Shown: positions 8,219 through 16,357 of the stretch, in pieces
Position numbering within the stretch: the stretch's first letter is position 1
How the letters are laid out: each line of letters begins with the position of its first letter
Assembly: GCA_025922875.1 (NCBI GenBank)
Contig: JAICGZ010000030.1
Location: 1 to 32,761, forward strand
DNA: 32,761 bases
Direction: 5' to 3'
Source: Pyrinomonadaceae bacterium
Lineage (GTDB): Bacteria > Acidobacteriota > Blastocatellia > Pyrinomonadales > Pyrinomonadaceae
Translations under genes and position numbers: made by a program
The notes under the pieces: generated by a model
Told to the model about the DNA's origin: nothing
Database searches by the model: none
Seen by the model: only the letters and a program-made list of their open reading frames with translations

Positions 8219-9214
8219 ATGTCTCAGCAGACAAAAGTACTGGTCACAGGAGCAGGCGGTTTTATTGGACATCATCTGACGAAGTATCTGGTTGAGCGCG
8301 GTTATTTTGTTCGCGGCGTCGATATCAAGGAGCCGGAATACGAACCGACCGCGGCAAATGAGTTTCTCCTGCTCGATCTCTCGCAAGCTGACAACTGTTT
8401 GCAGGCTACCGAGGGCATGGACGAGGTTTACGGCCTCGCTGCGAACATGGGCGGCATCGGTTTTATTGAAAACAACAAAGCGGTGATCGTTCGCGACAAC
8501 ACGCTGATCAATCTTCACACGATCGAAGCCGCGCGACTCAATGGAGTCAAACGTTATCTCTACACTTCGAGCGCGTGTATCTATCCCGCCTACAAACAGC
8601 AGGAGACTGACGTCACGCCATTGAAAGAGTCTGACGCGTATCCGGCCGATGCCGAAGACGGATATGGCTGGGAAAAACTCTACATGGAAAGAGTTTGCCG
8701 CCACTACACTGAAGACTTTGGAGTCGACACTCGCGTAGTCAGGTTTCACAACATCTTTGGCCCACTTGGCGCCTACGACGGTGGTCGAGAAAAGTCACCG
8801 GCAGCGATTTGCCGGAAGATCGCGCTCGCGCAGGACGGTGACGACATCGAGGTTTGGGGCGACGGCGAACAGACGCGTTCTTACTGTTACGTCGACGATT
8901 GTGTCGAAGGCATTTATCGCTTGATGAAGAGCGATTATCGAGAGCCGATCAACCTTGGGCAGGATCGGATGATCTCGATCAACGAGCTTGTAGACATTGT
9001 TTCGAACATCGCGGGCAAGAAGATTGGCAAGCGTTACGATCTGACGAAGCCGCAGGGCGTCAGGGGCCGCAACAGCGACAACACGCGTTTGCGCGAAGTG
9101 TTGAACTGGGAGCCGTCCGTTTCTCTCGAAGATGGATTGGCGATAACTTACCGTTGGATCGCCGGCGAACTGGAGAGGCAAAGGATTCCGGAAACCGCTT
9201 TCGCGGCGAGCTAG
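8219..9214 (+). CDS. GDP-mannose 3,5-epimerase homologue
   Basis: An SDR enzyme of 331 residues that closely resembles plant GDP-mannose 3,5-epimerase (GME), which converts GDP-D-mannose to GDP-L-galactose and GDP-L-gulose. The NAD motif is VTGAGGFIGHH (9-19). The signature 'ANMGGIGFIENN' and 'SSACIYP' are present. The GME catalytic residues known from Arabidopsis (Cys145, Tyr174, Lys178, Lys217) match Cys120, Tyr149, Lys153 and Lys192 here, with a constant 25-residue offset. 'VRGRNSDN' near 281-288 matches the substrate-binding segment. The ATG follows the aminotransferase stop by 3 nt. The product would be an L-sugar donor for the polysaccharide. Function by homology is strong; the substrate is inferred. 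Confidence 0.85.
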   Translation: MSQQTKVLVTGAGGFIGHHLTKYLVERGYFVRGVDIKEPEYEPTAANEFLLLDLSQADNCLQATEGMDEVYGLAANMGGIGFIENNKAVIVRDNTLINLHTIEAARLNGVKRYLYTSSACIYPAYKQQETDVTPLKESDAYPADAEDGYGWEKLYMERVCRHYTEDFGVDTRVVRFHNIFGPLGAYDGGREKSPAAICRKIALAQDGDDIEVWGDGEQTRSYCYVDDCVEGIYRLMKSDYREPINLGQDRMISINELVDIVSNIAGKKIGKRYDLTKPQGVRGRNSDNTRLREVLNWEPSVSLEDGLAITYRWIAGELERQRIPETAFAAS

Positions 9215-9217
9215 AGA

Positions 9218-9616
9218 ATGAAGCGACGTACGTTTCGAGCAGAGAGGGAGTTTGGGCTAATTGTCGGCCTCGTGTTTAGCCTGCTCGGATTCTGGTGGAT
9301 TTACCGCGGCAAGTTTCTCAATGCAAGCTATCTCCTCGCGGTCGTTGGAGCAGCACTCATCTTATTGGGCGTAGTGGCGCCGCGTATTTTGGTAGTGCCG
9401 CGTAAGGCGTGGATGAAACTCGCGGAGGGAATGGCTTACGTTTCCAGCCGCATTATTCTGGCACTGATCTTTTTCCTGGTGTTGACACCGATCGGATTGG
9501 TAAAGCGAGCGATGGGTTGGGATCCACTTTATCGTCGTGCCGGGCCGCGCGACTCCTTCTGGCATCCTTACCCGCCGCGACAACAGAACCCACGCCACTA
9601 CGAGAAGATGTTCTGA
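9218..9616 (+). CDS. SxtJ-family membrane protein
   Basis: 132 residues with two or three hydrophobic segments: about 13-29, 35-54 and 76-96. It ends in a charged, aromatic tail 'DPLYRRAGPRDSFWHPY'. The sequence fits the SxtJ family, named from the saxitoxin cluster, whose function is not known. In sxt clusters and elsewhere it travels with a second small protein (SxtK, DUF5989) and an O-carbamoyltransferase (SxtI), exactly the order seen here. It starts 3 nt after the GME gene. A membrane role supporting carbamoylation is inferred from context only. Confidence 0.75.
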   Translation: MKRRTFRAEREFGLIVGLVFSLLGFWWIYRGKFLNASYLLAVVGAALILLGVVAPRILVVPRKAWMKLAEGMAYVSSRIILALIFFLVLTPIGLVKRAMGWDPLYRRAGPRDSFWHPYPPRQQNPRHYEKMF

Positions 9617-9626
9617 AGCAAAACAG

Positions 9627-9705
9627 TTTCCCGCAAAGGCGCAAAGATGCAAAGATAAACATCTACTGAAACGCTCTCTTTGCATGTTTGCGCCTTTGCG
9701 GGAAA
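9627..9705. repeat. Family A palindromic repeat, copy 2
   Basis: A perfect 19-bp inverted repeat with arms at 9627-9645 (TTTCCCGCAAAGGCGCAAA) and 9687-9705, with additional inner pairing ATGCAAAGA/TCTTTGCAT. It sits between SxtJ and DUF5989 and ends 21 nt before the next start codon. Confidence 0.92.
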
Positions 9706-9726
9706 AACTTTGACGAATTCAATGTT

Positions 9727-9885
9727 ATGTCGAAAGTACAAGTAGTCAGCGAGCTGTGGCAGTTCATGCGGGAGAATAAGAAATTCTGGCTTGCTCCCAT
9801 CATCATCACGCTCGTGCTGGTGGGTGTGATGCTGGTACTCGCGAAGGGTTCGGCCATCGCTCCGTTCATCTATACGCTCTTCTGA
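9727..9885 (+). CDS. DUF5989 / SxtK-like small membrane protein
   Basis: 52 residues from ATG 9727. A polar N-terminus 'ELWQFMRENKKFWLAP' is followed by one transmembrane helix (about 22-40) and a short tail. This pattern is the DUF5989 family, the SxtK-like partner of SxtJ and of NodU/SxtI-type carbamoyltransferases. The frame extends upstream to 9688, but those residues come from the hairpin arm, so the later ATG is chosen. It stops 5 nt before the carbamoyltransferase gene. Function unknown. Confidence 0.8.
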   Translation: MSKVQVVSELWQFMRENKKFWLAPIIITLVLVGVMLVLAKGSAIAPFIYTLF

Positions 9886-9890
9886 TTTTC

Positions 9891-11699
9891 GTGGTAAGCA
9901 TTCTCGGAATATCGGCGTTCTATCACGATTCAGCCGCTTGTTTAGTGATTGACGGTGAGATCGTCGCCGCGGCGCAAGAGGAACGCTTCACGCGCGTCAA
10001 GCACGATCACCGTTTCCCAGTGAATGCTGCGCGCTACTGTTTAGCCGAAGCAAACCTCACTGCTGCTCAGCTCGACTTCGTTGGTTTCTATGACAAGCCG
10101 CTGCTGAAGTTTGATCGGCTCCTCGAAACCTATCTCGACTATTCGCCCGCCGGTTTCAGTTCATTTCTCAAATCGATGCCACTCTGGATGAGTGAAAAGC
10201 TTTGGATGCCGGATATCATTCGCACCGAGCTCGCAAAATCAGGCGGTGAAGATGACCAGAGAAAAGCGAAGAAGCAAGGGAAGAAATTCAAGTGGAAACT
10301 GCTTTTCGGCGATCATCACGAGAGTCACGCGGCCAGCGCGTTCTATCCATCTCCATTCGATGAAGCGGCGATACTAACGATCGACGGCGTTGGCGAGTGG
10401 GCCACCAGTTCAATCGGCGTTGGCAAAGGTAACGAGCTAACACTGTTGCAGGAGCTTCGCTATCCAAACAGTTTGGGATTGCTCTACAGCGCCTTCACTT
10501 ATTACACCGGATTCAAAGTGAACAGCGGCGAGTACAAAGTAATGGGCCTCGCGCCGTATGGCGAGCCGAAGTATGTCTCCGCGATTAAGGACCATCTGCT
10601 GGAAGTGCGGGATGACGGCAGTCTCAAACTCAACCAGGACTACTTCAACTACTCGCAGGGCCTGCGCATGACTAACGGCGCGTTTGACAAACTCTTCGGC
10701 GGACCACCGCGAAAGCCTGAATCTGAGATCACGCAACGCGAAATGGACCTGGCGCGCAGCATCCAGGTGATCACCGAAGAAGTAATGCTGAAGATGGCCC
10801 ACTACGTTCATCGTGAAACGCAGATGAGGTATTTGTGTCTCGCAGGCGGCGTGGCGTTGAACTGCGTTGCGAATGGGAGAGTGTTGAAAGAGGTTCCTTT
10901 TGACGATATCTGGATTCAACCCGCGGCCGGCGACGCGGGCGGCTCGCTTGGTGTTGCGCTTGCAATCTGGCATCGCTACCTCGCGAAGCCGCGGAAGACT
11001 TCCGGCCAGGACAAGATGAAGGGCTCATATCTTGGTCCACGCAACAGTGAAGAAGAGATCGAGAAATACCTGCGCGCCAACAACGTGGCTTACACGAGAC
11101 ATTCGCGCGAGCAGTTGCCGAAAGTAATTGCGGAGCTGCTTGCGGACGGAAAGATCGTCGGTTTGCACCAGGGGCGAATGGAATTCGGGCCGCGTGCGCT
11201 AGGGTGTCGCAGTATCATCGGCGATGCTCGTTCATTGCAGATGCAGTCGGTGATGAATCTGAAGATCAAGTATCGTGAAAGCTTTCGGCCATTTGCCCCG
11301 AGCGTTCTGAGGGAACATGTGTCGGAGTGGTTCGAGTTGGACGCACATAGTCCGTACATGTTGCTGGTTGCTGCCGTGGCTCCGCAAAAGCGACTCGAGA
11401 TCACCGGCGAGCAGCAGGGGTTCGATAAACTCAAGGTCAAGCGATCCAGTATCCCGGCTGTCACACACGTTGATTTTTCCGCGCGCATTCAAACCGTTAC
11501 GCGTGATACCAATCCCTTGTACTGGGAGATCATCGAGGCTTTCAGACAAAGAACCGGATGTCCTGTGATCGTGAACACGAGCTTCAATGTCCGCGGTGAG
11601 CCGATCGTTTGCACTCCGGCTGATAGTTACCGTTGCTTCATGCGAACCGAAATGGACTATCTCGTGCTCGAGACCTTCGTCTTGAGCAAGGATGATTAA
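9891..11699 (+). CDS. Carbamoyltransferase (NodU/CmcH/SxtI family)
   Basis: Transfers a carbamoyl group from carbamoyl phosphate, via carbamoyl-AMP, to a hydroxyl; in this locus the acceptor is probably a sugar. 602 residues, full length for the family. N-terminal 'ILGISAFYHDSAACLVIDG' is the usual start. His143 and His146 in 'HHESHAAS' and Asp in 'TIDGVGEW' match the metal/active-site region. The C-terminal YrdC-like part has 'GRMEFGPRALGCRSIIGDAR' (about 426-445) and 'NTSFNVRGEPIVCTP'. The start is GTG at 9891, 5 nt after DUF5989. The TAA stop lies in a short repeated sequence (TTAATCTGTGTAATCTGT). Confidence 0.93.
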   Translation: MVSILGISAFYHDSAACLVIDGEIVAAAQEERFTRVKHDHRFPVNAARYCLAEANLTAAQLDFVGFYDKPLLKFDRLLETYLDYSPAGFSSFLKSMPLWMSEKLWMPDIIRTELAKSGGEDDQRKAKKQGKKFKWKLLFGDHHESHAASAFYPSPFDEAAILTIDGVGEWATSSIGVGKGNELTLLQELRYPNSLGLLYSAFTYYTGFKVNSGEYKVMGLAPYGEPKYVSAIKDHLLEVRDDGSLKLNQDYFNYSQGLRMTNGAFDKLFGGPPRKPESEITQREMDLARSIQVITEEVMLKMAHYVHRETQMRYLCLAGGVALNCVANGRVLKEVPFDDIWIQPAAGDAGGSLGVALAIWHRYLAKPRKTSGQDKMKGSYLGPRNSEEEIEKYLRANNVAYTRHSREQLPKVIAELLADGKIVGLHQGRMEFGPRALGCRSIIGDARSLQMQSVMNLKIKYRESFRPFAPSVLREHVSEWFELDAHSPYMLLVAAVAPQKRLEITGEQQGFDKLKVKRSSIPAVTHVDFSARIQTVTRDTNPLYWEIIEAFRQRTGCPVIVNTSFNVRGEPIVCTPADSYRCFMRTEMDYLVLETFVLSKDD

Positions 11700-11722
11700 T
11701 CTGTGTAATCTGTCGCGACAAA

Positions 11723-11821
11723 AGTTTTCGCGCAAAGGCGCAAAGGGCGCGCAAAGGCGCCATAAGAATTCAATTCTTCTTTGCGTCTTTGCTTTTCGCT
11801 TTGCGGCTTTGCGCGAAAACT
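11723..11821. repeat. Family A palindromic repeat, copy 3
   Basis: Perfect 15-bp outer arms at 11723-11737 (AGTTTTCGCGCAAAG) and 11807-11821, then several CGCAAAG units inside, including a small extra duplication in the left arm. It fills the gap between the carbamoyltransferase and GT2 genes and ends 8 nt before the next ATG. Confidence 0.9.
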
Positions 11822-11829
11822 GATCTTCA

Positions 11830-12837
11830 ATGCCTATGAAAGTGAGCGTCATCGTACCCGTGCGAGATGAAGAGCACTCCATTCGCGAGTTGCTCGACAG
11901 CCTGCTCCAGCAGACGCGACCGCCGGACGAGATCGTGATCACTGACGGCGGCTCGGTTGACGCCACGCCGCAAATTATCGAGGAATACATTCAGCAGGGA
12001 GCTCCGGTACGACTCATTCGCACAGACGGATCGCTGCCAGGACGTGCGCGAAACCTCAGCGCGGCGCAGGCGAGTTTCAACTGGTTGGGTTTCACTGACG
12101 CGGGCATTCGGGTCGCGAAAGACTGGCTCGAGACGCTCGTTGCCAGGGCAGAAGAAGACGATTCAATCGACGTAGTTTATGGTTCGTGGCAACCAGTGAC
12201 GGATACGTTCTTCAAGCAGTGCGCAGCCATCGCATACGTGCCACCTCCTTCGTCGCAAAATGGGTTGGTCGTACGGCCTCGCAGCATTGCGTCTACATTG
12301 TTGCGCCGAGAAGCGTGGCAAGCAGTCAACGGCTTTCCGGAAGATCTGCGCTCGGCTGAGGATCTCGTTTTCATGGATCGCGTGGAGAATGCCGGTTACC
12401 GTTCTGTTTTCGAGCCGCGAGCGCAGGTGTACTGGGACTTGAGACCAACACTCGCCGCCACGTTCAAAAGATTTCTGGTTTACTCACGCAATAACATTCG
12501 CGCCGGACTGTTTCGCCAGTGGCAGGCGACAATTCTGATTCGATATGGAGTGCTGGCCGTCTTGTTTGTGGCGGCGTTGATTGTCGAACCGTCCTGGGTA
12601 TGGTTTCCCATCGCGGCGTGGCTCCTCATGTTGGCGGCACGCGCTGCGGTTTCCATCAGGCGAAACCGTGTTTGCTATCCCGCCTCTTTTCTCCAGAACG
12701 TCGCCCGTGGAGCGATGGTGATGTCTGTGCTGGCGGTGCTGGATGCGGCCGCGATCATCGGCAGTATCCAGTGGTTATTGCTGGATAGTTTTCGCTGGAG
12801 CAGAAAGGCTCCGGTGGAGGCCGGGAATGGGGCTTGA
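11830..12837 (+). CDS. GT2-family glycosyltransferase with C-terminal membrane segments
   Basis: 335 residues. The GT-A fold starts with 'VSVIVPVRDEEHSI' and has Asp39 in 'TDGGS', a DxD-like 'FTDAG' (about 88-92) and 'SAEDLVFMDR' (Glu-Asp at 177-178), the expected acceptor-side acidic pair. Hydrophobic stretches at about 239-272 and 297-322 suggest membrane anchoring, as in lipid-linked sugar transferases. The next gene begins inside its last 11 nt. Donor and acceptor are unknown. ATG 11830 is used; a second in-frame ATG two codons later is also possible. Confidence 0.88.
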   Translation: MPMKVSVIVPVRDEEHSIRELLDSLLQQTRPPDEIVITDGGSVDATPQIIEEYIQQGAPVRLIRTDGSLPGRARNLSAAQASFNWLGFTDAGIRVAKDWLETLVARAEEDDSIDVVYGSWQPVTDTFFKQCAAIAYVPPPSSQNGLVVRPRSIASTLLRREAWQAVNGFPEDLRSAEDLVFMDRVENAGYRSVFEPRAQVYWDLRPTLAATFKRFLVYSRNNIRAGLFRQWQATILIRYGVLAVLFVAALIVEPSWVWFPIAAWLLMLAARAAVSIRRNRVCYPASFLQNVARGAMVMSVLAVLDAAAIIGSIQWLLLDSFRWSRKAPVEAGNGA

Positions 12838-14068
12838 AGGGCGTCGCGTTCTGTTCATCTCTTACAACGGAATGCTGGATCCGCTGGGGCAGAGTCAGGT
12901 CATTCCATACCTGCGCGAGCTTGCGAAGAGAGGAGCTCGCTTTACACTCCTGAGTTTCGAACGGCCGCGGGCGTTTAAGCCGGACGGGATCAACCAATGC
13001 GAGCAGTTGCGGGAAAAACTGCAATCGCAGGGAATCGAATGGCACTGGCTGCGTTATCATCAACGACCGTCAGTGCCCGCGACGATCTACGACGTGCTCG
13101 CCGGCCTTCGTAAAGGGTTGTCGTTGGTGCAGCGCAACCGGATCGAGATGGTCCATGCGCGCGGCCACATTCCCGCCACGATCGCTTTGGGATTGAAGAA
13201 GCGGTTTGGAACGAAGATGATCTTCGACTTGCGCGGGTTGATGGCGGAGGAGTACGTCGATGCCGAACACTGGCGCGAGGGTGGTCTTCCTTATCGAATA
13301 ACGAAAGCGGCTGAGCGGGAAATCCTTGCTTCCACCGATGCTGTTGTTACGTTGACTGAAAAGATCTGGCCGATCATCAGGGAATGGGAAGGACTGCGCG
13401 GCCGGGCTGTGCATCATGAAGTGATTCCCTGTTGCGTGGATCTTTCGTTGTTCAAGTTTAGCGAGGAAGCGCGTGCGCGCCGCCGCGCGGAACTCAAACT
13501 GGGCGATCGATTCACGGTCGTGTACAGCGGCTCGCTGGATGGTTGGTATTTGACAGAAAAGATGGCGGACTTCTTTGCGAGTTTTCGCCGGCACAAGCCT
13601 GACGCGCATCTGCTGTGGCTGACGACGGGCAGTCACGATCGCGTAAGAGGGTTGATGAGCAGCCGGAATGTCGGGGTTGATAGTTTTAGTGTACTTTCCG
13701 TTCCGTCCGCGGCAGTGCCTTCTTATCTTGCTGCTGCCGATGCTGGGCTCGCGTTTATCAAGCGGTGTATTTCGAAGGTTGCGTCGTCTCCGACGAAGAA
13801 CGGTGAGTATCTGGCTTGCGGGCTGCCGTTGATTATCAATGCGGGTATCGGCGATTCCGATTCGTTGATAAACGACTGGAAAGCAGGGGTTCTGATCGAG
13901 AACTTTACGGATGAAGAATATGTGGAGGCGGCACGCAGTATTGAAGCGATGGTCGTGCAAGGGGATGTTAGATCGAGTGCGCGTTCCGTCGCCGAACAAC
14001 TCTTTGATCTGAATTCGATCGGAGCGGAGCGATATGCGTCGCTTTACGAGAAAGTTCTGAGCGCTTAG
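12827..14068 (+). CDS. GT4-family glycosyltransferase
   Basis: 413 residues, GT-B fold. It begins 'RRVLFISYNGMLDPLGQSQV', the usual donor-lobe start with the Gly-rich loop, and the C-terminal lobe has 'SPTKNGEYLACGLPLI' (about 322-337), the nucleotide-sugar-binding segment. ATG 12827 is chosen because GGAGG at 12816-12820 lies 6 nt upstream and the conserved first strand follows directly. It overlaps the GT2 gene by 11 nt, so both probably act on the same repeat unit. Specificity is unknown. Confidence 0.9.
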   Translation: MGLEGRRVLFISYNGMLDPLGQSQVIPYLRELAKRGARFTLLSFERPRAFKPDGINQCEQLREKLQSQGIEWHWLRYHQRPSVPATIYDVLAGLRKGLSLVQRNRIEMVHARGHIPATIALGLKKRFGTKMIFDLRGLMAEEYVDAEHWREGGLPYRITKAAEREILASTDAVVTLTEKIWPIIREWEGLRGRAVHHEVIPCCVDLSLFKFSEEARARRRAELKLGDRFTVVYSGSLDGWYLTEKMADFFASFRRHKPDAHLLWLTTGSHDRVRGLMSSRNVGVDSFSVLSVPSAAVPSYLAAADAGLAFIKRCISKVASSPTKNGEYLACGLPLIINAGIGDSDSLINDWKAGVLIENFTDEEYVEAARSIEAMVVQGDVRSSARSVAEQLFDLNSIGAERYASLYEKVLSA

Positions 14069-14083
14069 GAAATGACGGGCTTT

Positions 14084-14163
14084 TTTCCCGCAAAGCCGCA
14101 AAGAAGGCAAAGAGAGAATATGGATCAAGTCTTACTTTGCTGTCTTTGCGCCTTTGCGCGAAA
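14084..14163. repeat. Family A palindromic repeat, copy 4
   Basis: Arms of 20 bp at 14084-14103 and 14144-14163 that differ at two positions (TTTCCCGCAAAGCCGCAAAG against CTTTGCGCCTTTGCGCGAAA). It ends 9 nt before the methyltransferase ATG. Confidence 0.88.
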
Positions 14164-14172
14164 CTGCTTGAA

Positions 14173-15180
14173 ATGAGTGATGTAGTTGAGAAACTACTGG
14201 AAACATTACGCTGCCCGAGCTGTCGCTCGAGTCTCTCAGCGTCCGCAGATCACGGCTTGGCATGCATTCGTTGCGATATCTCTTATCCGATCGTTGAGGG
14301 TATCCCGCGTTTATTGTTGCCGGGTATGCGCGACGCATTGCGCGGCGATATTTCAGTCACCGGAACGGACAGCACGCAAGCCGAAACGGCGCTGAGTTTT
14401 GGTTACGAGTGGCACCGCTTTCCGGAGATGTACGAGGAATGGGAAAAACAATTCCTCAATTACATGCAACCACACGGTCCTGATTTCTTTCGCGGCAAGA
14501 AAGTTCTTGACGCCGGCTGCGGTAACGGGCGGTTCGCGTATTACGCGGCGAAGTATGGAGCCGAAGTTTGGGCGATCGATCTTGGACCAGCGGTGGAGGT
14601 CGCGCGCAAGAACACCGAACCGTACAACGTGCACGTAGTCCAGGCTGATCTTCACAACCCCCCGTTCGCGTTGGAGAGTTTCGATTTCATCTATTCGATC
14701 GGCGTGTTGCATCATCTTCCCGATCCGGAACCAGCGTTTCAAAATCTGTTGCGCTTTCTGAAGCCCGGTGGCACCGTGCAAATCTATCTTTACTGGAAAC
14801 CGGAACAACGGCCCGTCAAGGCGGCTTTGTTGTCCGGAGTGTCGGCGGCGCGCCGTTTGACCACGAGGCTGCCGCACAACGTGGTTCACTTGCTGGCGTA
14901 TCCGACCGCGATGATGGCCCACGTATTTCTTATCTGGCCTTACCGGATCTTGCGAAGGCTGCCGGGTTTAAATCGCATTGCTGAAGATCTGCCGATGAAA
15001 CAGTACGCAACGCTGCCGTTCCGCGTTTGCGTCAACGATCAACTGGATCGTTTCTCAGCTCCGATCGAGAACCGCTACACACGCGCGGACGTGCAAAATT
15101 GGCTCGCGCGCGCGTCATTGGAAGCGCCGAGGGTCGGCGAAAACTTCGGCTGGGTGGCCACCGGAAAAAAAGCCCGTTAA
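14173..15180 (+). CDS. SAM-dependent methyltransferase with N-terminal zinc ribbon
   Basis: 335 residues. The N-terminus is a Trm112-like zinc ribbon with Cys14, Cys17, Cys31 and Cys34 followed by 'YPIVEGIPRLL'. The class I methyltransferase domain has motif I 'VLDAGCGNGRFA' (about 111-122) and 'FDFIYSIGVLHHLPDP'. The substrate may be a sugar hydroxyl or a lipid-linked intermediate; this cannot be told from sequence. ATG 14173 is chosen because the 12-residue extension upstream is encoded by the hairpin arm. Confidence 0.85.
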   Translation: MSDVVEKLLETLRCPSCRSSLSASADHGLACIRCDISYPIVEGIPRLLLPGMRDALRGDISVTGTDSTQAETALSFGYEWHRFPEMYEEWEKQFLNYMQPHGPDFFRGKKVLDAGCGNGRFAYYAAKYGAEVWAIDLGPAVEVARKNTEPYNVHVVQADLHNPPFALESFDFIYSIGVLHHLPDPEPAFQNLLRFLKPGGTVQIYLYWKPEQRPVKAALLSGVSAARRLTTRLPHNVVHLLAYPTAMMAHVFLIWPYRILRRLPGLNRIAEDLPMKQYATLPFRVCVNDQLDRFSAPIENRYTRADVQNWLARASLEAPRVGENFGWVATGKKAR

Positions 15181-15185
15181 TCCTG

Positions 15186-15191
15186 TATACT
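15186..15191 (+). promoter_or_regulatory. Possible -10 element with a very short leader
   Basis: TATACT lies 9 nt before the ATG at 15201. If used, the transcript would be nearly leaderless. No good -35 element was found, and no Shine-Dalgarno site precedes this gene. Confidence 0.25.
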
Positions 15192-15200
15192 GACTGACCT

Positions 15201-16337
15201 ATGCGTATTCTCGCGTTGATGCCGTCGCTCTTCGATACCTCGCCGGGCCAGCGTTATCGCTTCGAACAATGGGACCCTCTGCTTCGCGAACGCGGCGTCG
15301 ATATCACTTACGCGCCTTTCGAGGATGAAGAACTGCACGCGGCTGTTCACCAGCCCGGCATGATTGGGAAAAAACTTCGGTTAGTGGCACGCGGTCTGGC
15401 CCGCAGGTTGGACCTTGTGAAAAAGGTGAAGGATTACGACCTCGTGTACATCCTGCGCGAAGCAGCACTGCTCGGACCGCCTGTCTTCGAAAGGTTGATT
15501 CACCAAAGCGGCGCGCCTATTGTTTTTGATTTTGACGACGCGATCTTTGTTTCGTATCGCAGTCCTTCGAATGGCTATCTCAGCTACCTGAAGTTTGCCT
15601 CGAAAACAAAAACTATCTGCCGCATCGCGTCGCACGTGATGGTCGGGAATCCTTATCTCGCAGAGTACGCGCGGCAAGTCAACGATCGCGTGACGGTCAT
15701 ACCAACGACGATCGATACGCAAAAATACCTGGCGCCTCCACCAAAGAAATCGTCCGGCCCACCCGTGATCGGTTGGACTGGAAGTTACAGTACGGTCCAA
15801 CACCTCGACACCTTACGTGGCGCTCTGAAAAAACTTGCGGAACGTGAGTCGTTTCGTTTACGCGTCATCGGCACACCGGCGTACGACTGTCCGCCGGTCG
15901 ACGTCGAAGCGATGCGTTGGCGTGCTGACACGGAGCTCGAAGACCTGAGCGCGATCGATATCGGCGTCATGCCGCTTCCCGATGACAGGTGGAGCAAGGG
16001 CAAGTGCGGTCTCAAGGCGTTGCAGTTTATGGCGCTGGGCATTCCGACCGTCTGTTCGCCAGTCGGAGTCAACACAGACATTATCCAGGATGATCAGAAT
16101 GGATTCATCGCGGGCACGGAAGACGAATGGGTCGACAAACTCAGCCGGCTGTTGCGATCGCACGAACTGCGACAACGCCTGGGCCACGCGGGCCGTGTTA
16201 CAGTCGAACAAAAATACTCAGCCATAACCCAGGCCCCCAGAGTTTATGAAATTTTCAAATCCGTTTTGCGTGATGCAAATGTTCCGGTTGATGCCGTAAT
16301 GCAATCTCAATCGGCGGCAAGCGGCAATCGCGGATAA
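15201..16337 (+). CDS. Glycosyltransferase, GT-B fold (GT4-like)
   Basis: 378 residues. The N-terminus 'RILALMPSLFDTSPGQRYRFEQW' and the central 'VFDFDDAIF' (about 109-117) followed by 'VMVGNPYLAEYA' are typical of a group of GT4-like enzymes in polysaccharide clusters. The C-lobe has 'GWTGSYSTVQHL' and 'KCGLKALQFMALGIPTVCSPVG' at about 268-289, which would bind the donor nucleotide. It follows the methyltransferase after 20 nt and precedes an epimerase after 20 nt. Donor and linkage are unknown. Confidence 0.85.
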   Translation: MRILALMPSLFDTSPGQRYRFEQWDPLLRERGVDITYAPFEDEELHAAVHQPGMIGKKLRLVARGLARRLDLVKKVKDYDLVYILREAALLGPPVFERLIHQSGAPIVFDFDDAIFVSYRSPSNGYLSYLKFASKTKTICRIASHVMVGNPYLAEYARQVNDRVTVIPTTIDTQKYLAPPPKKSSGPPVIGWTGSYSTVQHLDTLRGALKKLAERESFRLRVIGTPAYDCPPVDVEAMRWRADTELEDLSAIDIGVMPLPDDRWSKGKCGLKALQFMALGIPTVCSPVGVNTDIIQDDQNGFIAGTEDEWVDKLSRLLRSHELRQRLGHAGRVTVEQKYSAITQAPRVYEIFKSVLRDANVPVDAVMQSQSAASGNRG

Positions 16338-16357
16338 CGCTGGAAGCGAGGAAGCTG

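Noticed and set aside
11232-11990. A 252-residue minus-strand open frame
   Set aside because: It spans the end of the carbamoyltransferase gene, a hairpin repeat and the start of the GT2 gene, so it is a chance frame.
13070-14128. A 352-residue minus-strand open frame
   Set aside because: It is antisense to the GT4 gene at 12827-14068 and its translation is compositionally odd with no domain.
14137-14172. N-terminal extensions such as MLSLRLCAK or MRLCGK before several genes (also at 9688, 21462 and 2543)
   Set aside because: They are translations of family A arms; later start codons fit the conserved domains better.
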